Program-made: the position numbers and the translations under genes
NCBI GenBank assembly: GCA_963580455.1
Contig: OY756967.1
Span: forward strand, 18,150,022-18,214,021
Source: Euonymus europaeus
Taxonomy: Eukaryota; Streptophyta; Magnoliopsida; Celastrales; Celastraceae
Length of the DNA stretch: 64,000 bases
Direction of reading: 5' to 3'
Shown here: positions 11,489-23,800 of the stretch, one piece after another
How positions within the stretch are numbered: the first letter of the stretch is position 1
Layout: each line of letters begins with the position of its first letter
The notes under the pieces: generated by a model
Told to the model about the DNA's origin: nothing
What the model saw: only the letters and a program-made list of their open reading frames with translations
The model's database searches: none

Positions 11489-11517
11489 GCACCAAAAACT
11501 GCCCTAGTTTTTTGTGC
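11489..11517. repeat. Hairpin motif copy 3
   Basis: Arms GCACCAAAAACT and AGTTTTTTGTGC pair around the loop GCCCT with one G-T/A-C exchange. It is about 1.29 kb from copy 2. Confidence 0.8.
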
Positions 11518-12844
11518 GCATTTCAAATTAGTGTCGTCAAACCTAAACACTACAAAGTCTATTGTGCACTTATGACCATATCAATACAAGAAAATTTTAC
11601 AACCCGTTCTGAGACAATTCACAATCCAACAAACTCATGTCTCCTATATCCTTCTCCAAATAATCGGAAGTCTAATCTTGCATCTGAATCAAATGATTTG
11701 TTTTATTTTATATCTTCCTTTATCGACCATCCACTTCATTAACAGACTGAGCTGTACTTTTAAGTTTACTACTTCGAGACTCCGTTAGTGCTTGCGTTCT
11801 ATCGATTCCATTATTGTGGTGAGTCGCGATTGCGAGCGAGTGTTATAGTGGCGACCGTGACTTTATGTTTGTGCAATTTAAAAACCTTGTCATGTGCAAA
11901 TGAAAACTTTTATGAAATTTTAAAAATATGTTCATTAATGAAAAATGCGTGATGGTGAGAATCGTGAACCATATCGAATTTTAAGAAATTATCCATAATC
12001 CATAGCGTTTTAACATAAAATCCCTTAATACATCTTATCAGTTTCAACGTTTATGAGCAAATATTATTCTTTCGACTCAACTGACACCGTTTTATGGCTT
12101 CTAGATAATGGCTCAATTTCGATAGTGCTCAAGATTCTCGTGTATGCAATGCAAAATAATGTAAAAAGTGAACAAGATCAAACAGAGTAAATAAAAACTC
12201 CATCAAAACATCTCATGTAAAAAAACAGAATCATATATACAATAGAGTAAAACATTTTTTTTTTTAAAAAAGAGAGGTAAAATCGTGTATGTGTAAGCAA
12301 GATAACATATGTATATATACAGTAAAAGAAAATATCATATATACAAACTAAATAGAATCACGTATATACAAGCACAACAACAATATGTATTACACAGTAA
12401 GGTTAGAAGTAGTTTCATGTGTCCTATAACTCTATGGTCATCGGTTATGGACAATCTAGGCTCCCGACTTATTCCCCCGGCAGTGTCCATTGCTGGAATA
12501 GCCTGGGTCTCTCTTAATAGAGGAGTGGGTCGAGTGAGGATTTTTCGCGAGCCTGCACGGGGATTGAAATCCCTCGAATGTCTCGTTTACTTCATTCTCT
12601 CCTAAGGGTTTTGAGCCCGAGTTGTTGGACTCATGAAAAGGTATCGTGCACAATGTGAGAGGACAATAAAAGATAATGTTGATAAGCCAAAGCAAAAGAA
12701 AATAATAATAAGAATGTATCAATCAAAAATAAAACACCACATATATATGTAACAACAAAATCAAATAATGAGATAAGAAAAATTAAATTTAATTGGCCCA
12801 ACTCACTAGTTTTTTTTAGAAATATATATATTTAAAAACTAGTT
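11518..12844 (-). other. Probable 5' internal region of the Ogre-like element
   Basis: This lies directly inside the primer site at 12845-12862 when read on the minus strand, so it should be the untranslated leader and the start of the internal region. It is AT-rich. One 88-codon minus-strand open frame (12456-12722) has no recognised domain. No gag or pol is seen. Confidence 0.4.
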
Positions 12845-12862
12845 TCCCCAGCAAAGTCACCA
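12845..12862 (-). other. Primer binding site, Arg-tRNA-like (Ogre type)
   Basis: The minus strand reads TGGTGACTTTGCTGGGGA. This is close to the TGGCGACT..GCTGGGGA primer site known for plant Ogre elements (arginine tRNA). It sits two bases inside the LTR end at 12865. Confidence 0.6.
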
Positions 12863-12864
12863 GT

Positions 12865-15800
12865 TGTCGCAACCGGTTTTGCGAGAGAGATTTTTAAAAG
12901 AGTCGCCACCAATTGTAATAGGTGCAATTGGTCACCGATTAAAAATAATTTGGTCTGCGAAAATCCAGAGAAAATGGGTAAGTGAGTTTGTTACGTGTGG
13001 GGAAGGTGTTAGGCACCCCACAACATCTGTTTTAAAACAGTTGCCAATTTAATTTTTATTATCCCATTAAATGATTTTTTAAGAAAAATTAATTATGGCA
13101 GGAATCATATATTGAGTAAAATAATTATAAAAAAATATATTAAAATAAGATAAAAATAAGTTTGATAAAAACTATGTTAAAATTGAATAAAATAATTTTA
13201 GGAAACATAAAAATTATATTGAAAGTCTAATGTTGAGGTTCACAGAATTTTTCCATCCAATGGTCCAATTTCTTAGAAACACTCTCACCTCAAGAATTTT
13301 TCCGAGGGTGCATCCAATGCATTCCCCGAATCAATTTCATCGTTGGTAAAGATTCTCGATATAACTTTTATACACCACAAAAATATACAATATAAATTTT
13401 GGAAAAGTATAAAATATAAAAATAAAATAAAATAATAAAAATAAAAATAAAACGAAAATAAAACGAAAATAAAAATAAAAATAAAATATAAAATGTAAAT
13501 AAAATAAAAATAAAAATAAAACGAAAATAAATTTAAAAGATAAAAATAAGAAATGATAATAAAAATAAACGTAAATGAAATAAAAATAAAATAGAAATAA
13601 AAATGAAAATGAAAGAAATGATAATAAAAATAAAAATAAAATAAAAACAAAATTGAAATAAAAATAAAAATAAAACAAAAATAAAATTAAAAGATAAAAT
13701 AAAAATAAAAATAAAATGAAATTAAAATTAAAATGTTGGGAACCGAGTTTTGAGGATTATACGATATGAATTATCGCAAATCCCGACTCAAATGTACTAA
13801 CACTTAAAATCACATAATTAACACGTAAATCAAATAACACCGTTAAATTAATCACATAATTCACATATAACCACATTTCAAATAACATGTTAACAAGTTT
13901 GAAAAAAAACCATAAAAATGATGAATGACATGAGAGGGACTCGGTTCCCGTTTTTATTTTGGCAATTTATCATTTCAACCATACTATTAAATTAGTGTGA
14001 TTGAAAATAATGATTTATTACCGAGGGTCGATTTTCGTATCGAAGGCTCCGCACTTCATTAAATCCTTTTTCATCCAATGGTTGAGATTTTGTAAAATCA
14101 TTTCCTCAAGAATCCTTTCGGGATAGCATCCAATGCTTTTCCATTTTGGTTCCGTCATCGGATCAATTAATCAATCATTTATGTACAATAAATTATGAAT
14201 TAAACAATATATTCTAAACCCCTTAAAAATCAAAGCCCAAATGTTACCCATAACCTCGGCCCAATACAACTCATTTTAATCCATCCAATTAGCAAACCAT
14301 ATTCAATTCCACCATTATTCTAATCTAAGTCAAATAAATCATTTAAAACCCAAATGATCAAAGTAAGCACGTAAAGTCCATTCTACTATCAACTTTGTTT
14401 GCCTGCCATTAAGCTAATTTTCTCATTAAATCCCAAGTACCCAATTCGTAACATCCAGCAACCTACTCCAAGTTGTCACTAAAGGATAATCCAGAACAAA
14501 TGAAAAATGAATACTTCATAAGAACAAATGAAACCAGTATCTCAAACATGCGACTTGTGATGACATAAACCTATATATATACAAAACAATATCCACGTAT
14601 GAAGTTATTACACTCATGCAAAAAAAAAACAGAAATCTTATGAGTTACAAATCATCCTTGCGCTTATGAAAATTTTGCATCAACACCAAGAAACCGCAGG
14701 AACTACCACTGCCAATGACACATCCGGACACACAAGCAAATTGTACAGAACTTTCCTTCGGAATTTAGCTAACCAGCTCATGTTTTTCAATCTAATGCAA
14801 TTAAGTACCAATGATTCAAAACAAACAATGACAAGAAGGAGAAACCACAAAAATTGAAGATGGATCGGATGCACAGGAATTGAAGGATTCAAATATTTTG
14901 GCTTTTGATGGTGGTGGTGATGAATTTTCGAAAATTCCAGGTATAAACAAAGAAAGAGATGCTTTCAACATCAAGCTTCAAAATCAATAGAGACTTCAAA
15001 CCCTAGCCTCCTTCTCCAGAAAGAAATCAAAATTTCCTCACAAAAGCTCCGTTTCTCCTGACACCCTATCTCCAGCAAAACCGAAAAACAAACCCTCTCA
15101 GGAAAATCGGAATCCCAGGCCCCCAGTAAAATCGAAGTAAACAGAAAGCTCACAGACCTCCCCTGAAAAACCGAAACCAACAGAAGCAAGAAAAACCCGA
15201 AATCCCTCAGAAAAATTGAAAACAAAAGAAACAAGAAAAAAAAACCGATATCCCTCCCGTCTCCGGAAGATTCAAAACAAAAATAAACAATCGACTCAAA
15301 CCCCCTCAATCCAAAACCGATTGCAAACAAAGAAAAATGAAAAGGAAGAAAATCAAAAAAAAAAATCTCTCCTGTAAACTGAAAATCGAAACCTCCAGAA
15401 AAAAAAAAAAAGAAAAGAAAACTCAAATCCCCCAGAAAACCCAAACCACCATAAGAACAAAAAGAAAGAAGCCAGAAAAAAAAAAAACCAGCCCCGAACT
15501 CCGACAAAACCCGAGCCCCCTGGCTCTCCCCCCCTTTTGGCGAAAGCTCCTCCACCTCCATTTATAACCCAAGCACCGAATCCTCCTGAACATAAAATCA
15601 ACAACATCCAGCTTCAACTTTGTCAACCCGACTCCCTTTCATTTGAATTTCGGTATCCTCTAGCCTCCTTTTTCTCTCTTCCCGTTGGCTCTGGTCGGAC
15701 GGCGCCTTCTCTCTCTCTCTCCTCCGTTTTTCAACATCTCTGGCGCTGCTTGCCAGCTCTCCTCTCTCTTTTTCTTCCGTTTCCTTTTCACTTCTGGCAT

Positions 15801-16230
15801 TAGGCTTAGGTGGTTTAACCAACGTGGGCCTGCTCTAGCTTTTAGGTTACTTAGGCATTTTAGGACTTGGGCTGGGCCGGGCTTCTACCAGTTTTCATGT
15901 TTTTAAAACAACTAAAGGTTTGGGTTGGGTTATTGTTACAGAAGGGCTTCTTAATTGGGTCAGTTTTTTTTCTTTTTGGGCTTGTGGCTTATTGGGCTAA
16001 CCTTAAATTGAGATGGTGTTTTAGTTGGATCGGGTCTCATCATTTTTTGGGCTCAAATGACTCACTTATTAGACATAAAAATAAAAGACAAAACAAATGA
16101 ATTGTGTTCGGGCTTTTTTATTTACCTGGACTAAGGTTTTAAATGGACTCAATCTTGGACTCGTAAATTGTAATTTTTAAGTCTGAAAATTTGTGGACTT
16201 TTAGACTCTGACAAAAATTGGGGTACAACA
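12865..16230 (-). mobile_element. Long LTR (about 3.4 kb), Ogre/Tat type
   Basis: On the minus strand the LTR would begin TGTTGTACCCC at 16230 and end CCGGTTGCGACA at 12865, giving TG...CA ends next to an Ogre-type primer site. Near its 3' end (12890-13040) is a conserved-looking block with GAGTCGCCACC and the words GTGTGGGGAAGGTGTTAGGCA, which I associate with this class of LTR in many plants. A TATA box (TTATAAATGG, near 15560-15567) on the minus strand fits an LTR promoter, followed by a purine-poor leader. Overlapping open frames at 14971-15906 are low-complexity by-products. The partner LTR is not in the window. Confidence 0.6.
13400..13735. repeat. (AAAATA)n-type simple repeat
   Basis: About 330 bases are built almost only of aaaat/aaaata words with scattered g and c, inside the long LTR. 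The minus-strand open frames over it translate to Phe/Tyr/Ile runs and are artefacts. Confidence 0.9.
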
Positions 16231-17879
16231 CGACCTCCATGATTTCTTACCATGAAAACATTGTTCATGCCATTATCTCTTGGTCTGCCATATGTCCTCG
16301 ACTACCTGTGATACTTTACGCACTAGCTCATTGACATCAGTTGACCGTTCAACTTCTAACCAACTCAACACTTAATCTCTTAATATTCTCAACCATTTTT
16401 GTCAGATGTCATTTTCTTTGTCTTCCCAATGTCAACTTTTGATTGCATTGGATAATCATGATCTTACTTGGGTCAATCCAACATTCTCATAGGGCTAGAT
16501 ATTATGGGTCATGCCCATTAGCCAAATTTTGGTGTAAACACATACCTTTTAAGAATATAATCTGTTCTTTTTTAAAAATAAAAATAACATTTCTGAAAAT
16601 TTGCCAAGGAAATATCAAAAAATTAATGTATTTGAAGGCTATAACATACCTCAAAGTGCATTGAGGTCAAAGCCATTACAAGTTGTCATTTTGATGATAC
16701 TTGAATAATGGATCTATGATCTGGATTTACGGTCCAAGACTCGGAGTGTTGGTCATGAGTTACAGCAAGCTCTCACTCAAAATCTTTAAATTACGTGTCT
16801 AACAATCTAAATCAATCTCTAGCCTCTCAATCGGTTGTTGTGCAAACGACTAAAATTTAACCAATTGTCCTGGAAAGCCCCAAACTTCAAGACAGAAAAA
16901 GAAAAAGAAATACTAATTTTCTTCAAACCTTTTTTTTACCTACTTAGCCAATAGTTTCAAAACCTGCCTTGTCCACAAATAAAAGTTGCACTTCCTGCAA
17001 TTCCAAAGATGCAGTGTTTGGGAATTTATGATGCGAATTCGAGGAAAACAAGTAGGAAAGAAGACATACAGGTCCTGTTCAATCTTCAAAATAAATTAGA
17101 ACAGAACCCACAAACTCCCCTTAAATTACAGTAGCTTCATACACATAAAACTAGTGTCAATGCTAAATAGTCCAGTTTCATGAATATAAAGCTGGTTGTT
17201 TTTGGTATGTAAAGAATCTTCCAAGTAAATGACAAACGGAGAATAATATAAGTTGTAATTAAATAAAGGTGAGAATCAATGTTGAATGAGATAGAAATCT
17301 TTGAGTCAATAAAAAACAATCTGTACTTGGCAAAAAAAAGTATATGGGAGTAAGTTCCAAGCTTAGCATAAAATCAGCCTACGTTTTGAATTTCTCTATA
17401 ATAAATAAGAATAAGAATAATAATAATAATAAATTATTTTTCATGGTGGGTAAGAATAACACTGATTCGGATGTAATAAAATTATTAAATTTTTTTTGAG
17501 AGATTTGGTTACCAAAATGGGTGGGTTTAAATACCATTTCCCTTAACTCCGGAGTAATAAAAACACCCATGCAATTAAAAAAACCTAACAATTAATTCAA
17601 CTAAATTGCAAAGATAGTGATTAACAAACATAACGAAAATTAAATTGTTCATCAATCGAGGTATGGCTTTCTTTAATTTCCCAGCACCTTCCTTTCGTTT
17701 TCCAGAACCAATCCTTGAATTTGAGGTGGTGTACCAGGCAGCTGCATAAAGCTCATCTGCCAACTCAAAATAAAAATTAAAAATCTGAACCCAGACATCA
17801 TCCCCATCAACAACAAAAGTGAATGGCAAACAAATCAAATTTGATTACGCACCAGACTGATCAAGCATCACAAGACTGA
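16231..17879. other. Intergenic region 3' of TSR1
   Basis: No gene is recognised. It should contain the 3' untranslated region and polyadenylation site of TSR1, which ends at 17880 on the minus strand. AT-rich, with a short (aat)n-like tract near 17405-17430. Confidence 0.5.
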
Positions 17880-20800
17880 TCAAGCATCATAAATTGGAAA
17901 CCGACGTTCTGGCCATTTGGGATACACTCGCTTGTACAAGCTCATGCAAACGGTATCATGCTGCTGAACTACCCCATCGAAGATGCACTTCATTACACCT
18001 GAGCACAAGAAAAATACAAAAAAGAAAGCTATTCAATTTCTCAGAAAACAACATAAAACAATAAATCATATTCGAAAACATTACAGATGAAGTGGAGACC
18101 TCCTATATTCCCCCGTCCCTCCCTCCCTCAAAGAAAAGTCTTATCGACATTCCAGATATATAGAATTAATTATTGCGAATTAACCGCTACTCTATTGGTG
18201 TAGATGGATGGATAATCTTCCCATATCACAGAATTTTCTATGCTTCACTAGAAAATTAAAACTTCATTGTAAGATGGTTATTAAGAGCTAACTCATAATT
18301 ACCAAAATTAAAGGATGCACGTTGCAGAATGTAGTAAAATTTGTATTCACAGGACCCATATCTGCATCACATAATAATATCCCTTGCAAAAGGATTTAGT
18401 CAGTAAAGTAAGCAACATACCATGTGTCCCAATAGGTTCCTTGATGCGACCACGGCGACCACATTTAGACTTCACTTCAATAGCCTACAAGAACAACCCG
18501 AGTTAATCCAAATTTTTATTTTCATATAATAAAACTAAAAAGCTACATCATTCAAGCAGGAACTAAATATGCTGAATATATATATATATAGTAGTTAACC
18601 CACTTCTAAAGTGAGAGTAACAAGAAACGGTGACCTTGGAAAAGCCGCTTCTTGTTATTATCCCTCAATGGGGGTGGGGGGGGTTGTGGGGTGGGGGTGT
18701 GGGGGTTATTTGTAATGAGTAATGACATATACTACGATTTTCTTACTTTAAACCATCTCACGTCTTCTGGGCTGTGAAACATATATCTTACTGAAGCTTT
18801 CGATTTTGACACTCGTTGAGGGTAACTGCAAGCATAACATGATTAACGTTCAAACACGGAATGTCAGAATCATTCCAGCATAATTATTAACATCAAAAGT
18901 CATAATAACTGATGTCAGAAAATGAATGCAACAACTAAATCAATAAAGTAAATAGGGTAAAAAAGAGTCGAAGCAACTTTCCGCTGCTTGAACCAAGATA
19001 CAAGTACATGCATTCTACTACCTCAAGGCAGAAGAAATTCTGCTCTGTTCATGCCATCTGGCATGCTTATATAACAAGCTTTTATTCATGAAAACGAGCA
19101 TACATTATATATACATACCACTCAAGTATCACTTAACTTACTCGAGCATTAGAATTCTCTCTCATTACAAATACCTCAACCATGTAACATAAAGCCACAA
19201 ACTAAAAGGATAGAAGCTCATCATTATCAGCCAATCAAACTTAAAATGCGAGTATAAGAACATTAATAATTACCGTAATTTTAAAACTCAAAGCCATAAA
19301 AAGTTTTGAGAACAGTGTTCTTTACAAAAGCCTGATATTTACATGGACAAAGCCTTATATTTGGACTGTTCAATGTAAATGGGGACTTATATATTTTTGT
19401 CCGAGGAGCTTGACCACTTGAACTAGTGGTGCCTCCTTAGTATGGACAAACAGTCTTAACCATCAAATAGTAAAATATGAAATGGAAACAAATAAAGGCA
19501 GAGCTCTAGTACATCACATGATGGAATCTATTCAGCCTACAACTGGCAATTGCTAAGTAATATTTTTAACCTAGTAAAAATAGGTCACTACAGGCAACGA
19601 ACCCACTAATATAGTTTGACCTGCTCAATACTATGGTAGACACCTCATGCTTGAAACCCAAAGGTCCCAAATCATTCATTATAAACTGGGAATAAATACT
19701 TGAATCTTCAAGCGGAAACATAATTGATGATATTTTATTGAATACCGTTTCACGAGAATTAATGCGAAAAGATTGTTCCAACTTGTACGAAAATCATTTT
19801 GGAAGAAAAAGGACTTCGAGACCTCATGATTTATATTGATGTTTGAGGATAAACTTACCCACTCAATATAATTTTCTTTAAAATTATCTTATCAGGATTA
19901 GTGTTTCTCAAAGTACCAACAGCAGCAACCGCAGGTCCAGAACCTCCTTCCACAATCTTCAGGGCTATCAAGGGCTCACGATGGAAGGAAATCGGAGCAT
20001 AAATTGAAGCCCAACAAAAACGACCTGGATGAAGAAACCTCTCCATCTTGTGCTTGCCATCAGAAAATATAGGCCTGAAGCCAAAAATGTCAACATTCAT
20101 ATTTCAAAATAGATCAAAAAAAGCTCGTCAAAGGCATTATGAAAAAAATGGCAATCATTTACCGAGCAAAATATTGGCGAAAACCAACATGAAATAGTAA
20201 TTCCTCCTTGGATTTGATAGGATCACAATATGAATCATGCTTCTTTATGCTGCAGAAATGCAATTGAAGCTCGTCATACAATTTCAAATTTGACATGACA
20301 CATATTAAGAACTAGAAGAATGAAAAGCATGAAAGAAATGCAACAGCAAATACCTGAAATTGGAAACAGACATCTTTGATTCATGCTGCAAAAGGCCACA
20401 AGCAACTATAGGAGCTCTCATAGCAGTCATGCATAATTTGGAAGCAACACCAACAGATACTTCCTTCACATGAAGCTTCACATATGAACTTGCTTGTACA
20501 CAGTCATCCCTACTCTCTTCCTCCATTTCTAAGGCTTTTGCAAAAACATTCTTTAGTGTTCTTGCAAATTTACCAAATGCAAAAATTCTTGCATATTCCG
20601 GAGGCAAGGACTCCTAGAGGTCATCAAAAGCTGAATTTACTAATGTTCTTATAGTTAAAAAAATACAGACTACTACTATAAAATCATAGTATCTCACTTT
20701 GGGATCCCATGATGAGTTTATGAAGGACTTGAGGCCTCTATACTTTGCAAAACGCTTCCTTGCTGGAATATCCAGTGGAGCGTCCACCTCATCAGGAAAC

Positions 20801-23800
20801 TCTAAAGCATAGTGGAAGGAAAATTAACAATCTAAAAATTATTAGTACTTATTAAACCCAAACTCCATATTAAAATGATCAAATTAAGTCAAATATCATG
20901 GATTTGTGAGCTGCAAACAAGCTAATGGATGGGTCTTTTTGCTTGGCTCAAATAAACCGCTGGCTCGAATAATGTTTCCAACTTGTTAAATTGCTGTTTA
21001 CAAGCTAATTTTACATATCTTTGTTCTATCCTAGTCCATCTAAATAATGTTGCCTAGTAAGAAATCACAAAATAATTTTTTTTAAAAAAGAACACATAAA
21101 GCTGGGTTATGCCTAAAATACTAGAGATTCATGAGACAACTCTCAACAAAAATACTAATATCAAAAGATAGGCATACACTTGCAAACATAACAAGACCAG
21201 TTAACTTGAATCTGTGTCGCACACGGCACACATACCAATTTCAAAATATAATTTAGACCTCTTAACATAAACTCACTATAAAACTGTCAATATAATTGGA
21301 TTTAGACCTAAACCAATGGGTCTACACTTGGTTTGGGTCTTATTGTATTTATTTTTCGCTTGGAAGAAATTTAAAAATAACAATCAACATTCCATACCAA
21401 AACCAAGCTTTAAACTGTTTACAAACAATTGGTTCGTTTGTAACCTAAAAATCTATGCGTGAAGCTTACAAATCCTCTAGAAAATACTTGTTCGATATAG
21501 AAAGATTTTCTGCTGTGTAAAAGAAAATTTCGGTAGAAGGAAATAATGATTAATGACAAAGTAAATAACTTCCCAAATAGTGAAAAGAGAGTACCCTCAT
21601 CTTCAGCATGAGCAGCTTTAATTTTTCGAATGTCATTTTCTTTCTGTTCCCTGGTCAAGTTCTCTTCTTCCTGTATGATAATTGAAATCATTTTGAAAAT
21701 ACTGCGCTCATATTACTAAGAGCTCAAGGCTACAATTGTTTGATTGAGTAAATGGTCTCTAATGCTTCAACTTCAAGCGACAAATATTGTTGAGCTTGCA
21801 CTAAGTCCTGGGATTGTCCATTCTAATTTCCCTCATAAAACAAGTAACAAATTATGCATACAATAATGTTAAAGACTGACCATCATCATTGAATTAGCTT
21901 CAGTCTCTGCATCAGAGTCCCTTAAGTTCAGTGACATTTGGTCAGCATCAAGGTCTGAGTTATTTGTGTCCTCGTGACCAGGAAAACAAGTTTCCATTTC
22001 ATCCAATACCATGCCATCATCATCGTCACTATTTGAATCCTCTTCATCGTCGGCATCCAAAATCCATTCAGCCTGCAAGTTTTAAAGTTAATGAGTTTAA
22101 TACTATGAGATTAGATTATTGGTGGTGAATGGAGATGCTGCCTTTCAAAAGCACACTGTTATGACATATAAGTACAAGTGGTTGCTGCTCAAGGCAGTGA
22201 GTTCTCTTGTAGTGAAAATAGAAAGGCTGACAAAGCAGAGGAGAGGAATGGCAAAATGGTAACAAAAAGCCATTTCCAAGGGGAGTATTTTTAAAGTTCT
22301 CATGATTGGCATCCTGAAAACTAAAAAGTACACAATTTTATACTATTCACATAATCACATCAGCAAGACTGCAGTTACATTATTTATGAGAACAGTAACA
22401 AAATATATTAAATACAAAAGAAAGAGTATATAAGAAATTAGTAATAATGAAACCACCACGAGAATTATAGACCTGATATTCTGAAGTTCCTCGGGGCACA
22501 GACTTCTTTTTCAACATTTCCTGCTTCCATTTTCTATTGGCTTCAGCAATTTCATCCTCTGTTGGATGTGTCTGATGAAAAAAAACAACACTGTAGATAG
22601 TAATCATACTGTATTACTATGTGGAAATCATAAATTCTTCTAAAAAACTTTTGTATGCTAAGAAAGTTATCAAGTTAAACACGGTCTTAAATGAAAGCTA
22701 ACTGTGATAGAAAGGAAAGAAATTGAAAATTGCAATTTCAGTAACTTAGGCTTGTATGCAAAGGGTGACAGAATTGCAAGAGATTAATAACCTTTGCTTC
22801 AACAAGAATTTTGCTTCCTAGGTAACACCAGTGTACAAGAGTCTCGCAGCGGGTGGGTTCGGGGCCAGACGAGATGTACGCAAATCTTATGATCCTCATC
22901 CCCACATATCATGTGAAGAGGTTGTCCTTATCCCCCACATATTATATGAAGAGGTTGTTTCTTGGGATTGAACATGTGACATCAAGGTTGTATCCCAACA
23001 AGTCTATCACTGGACACTGGGTCATATGTTTGTCTCTTAAAGGTACACTTCCGTGGCGTCGGTGGAAGTGAGTTTGAAGTGAAGGATGGAGCTGGACAGA
23101 ACAGGGCCAAGTTCGCCTCCTAAGCCAAGAAGACGAGATGGCTAAGGAAGTTAACAACTATAATTAAAAAAAAAAAGGATAGAGAGCTGTTGGATTTTCC
23201 TAAAGTTCTCAGGCAGGCAGCAGGTCAGGACAAATAGGAAGTAAACAGACTTTAAGAGGTTGTTTCTAGGGTCGCAAGGAAGGTTGCATCTTGCAACTCT
23301 ACAGCTAGGCAACAAGGTGCTCTCTAAAATATATGTTCACTCCCTCTATATTTTAATCAACCCCACAAACCCTTCTGCTCCAGTGAGATAGTAAGTAATC
23401 TTCCATGATGTGAAAAACCTAAGCCATGAATTATCCCTACATGGCTAGTTGTCTAATAGCCCAATTTAAAAAGTAAATTAGTCATGAGAAGAAGGCAATA
23501 AGCTACCTAATCCAATATGTATTTCATTGATTAAACAAATTTTGAGTAGCAGAAACAAAGTCCAATGATTGGAGTAAAGGATCGAGATAAAGTGGTAAAA
23601 AGAAAAGTAATGCAATGCCACACCGCTGATGTGTATCCCATTCATGAAACTTGCAACGACAAGAAATTTCCGCATGGGATATATGAATAATCTACCTACT
23701 TACGTACGTGAACACAACCACACATATGAATGGCATGGCATTAGGAAAAAACTGTTATAGAAGAAGTCAAATGTAAATAACAACTCACCAAGAAGCTAAG

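Noticed and set aside
13285..13678. Two overlapping minus-strand open frames of 113-121 codons
   Set aside because: They translate to Phe/Tyr/Ile runs from an (AAAATA)n repeat and have no real complexity.
14971..15906. Overlapping open frames up to 196 codons on both strands
   Set aside because: Purine/pyrimidine-skewed LTR leader; the products are Phe- or Lys-rich runs with no domain.
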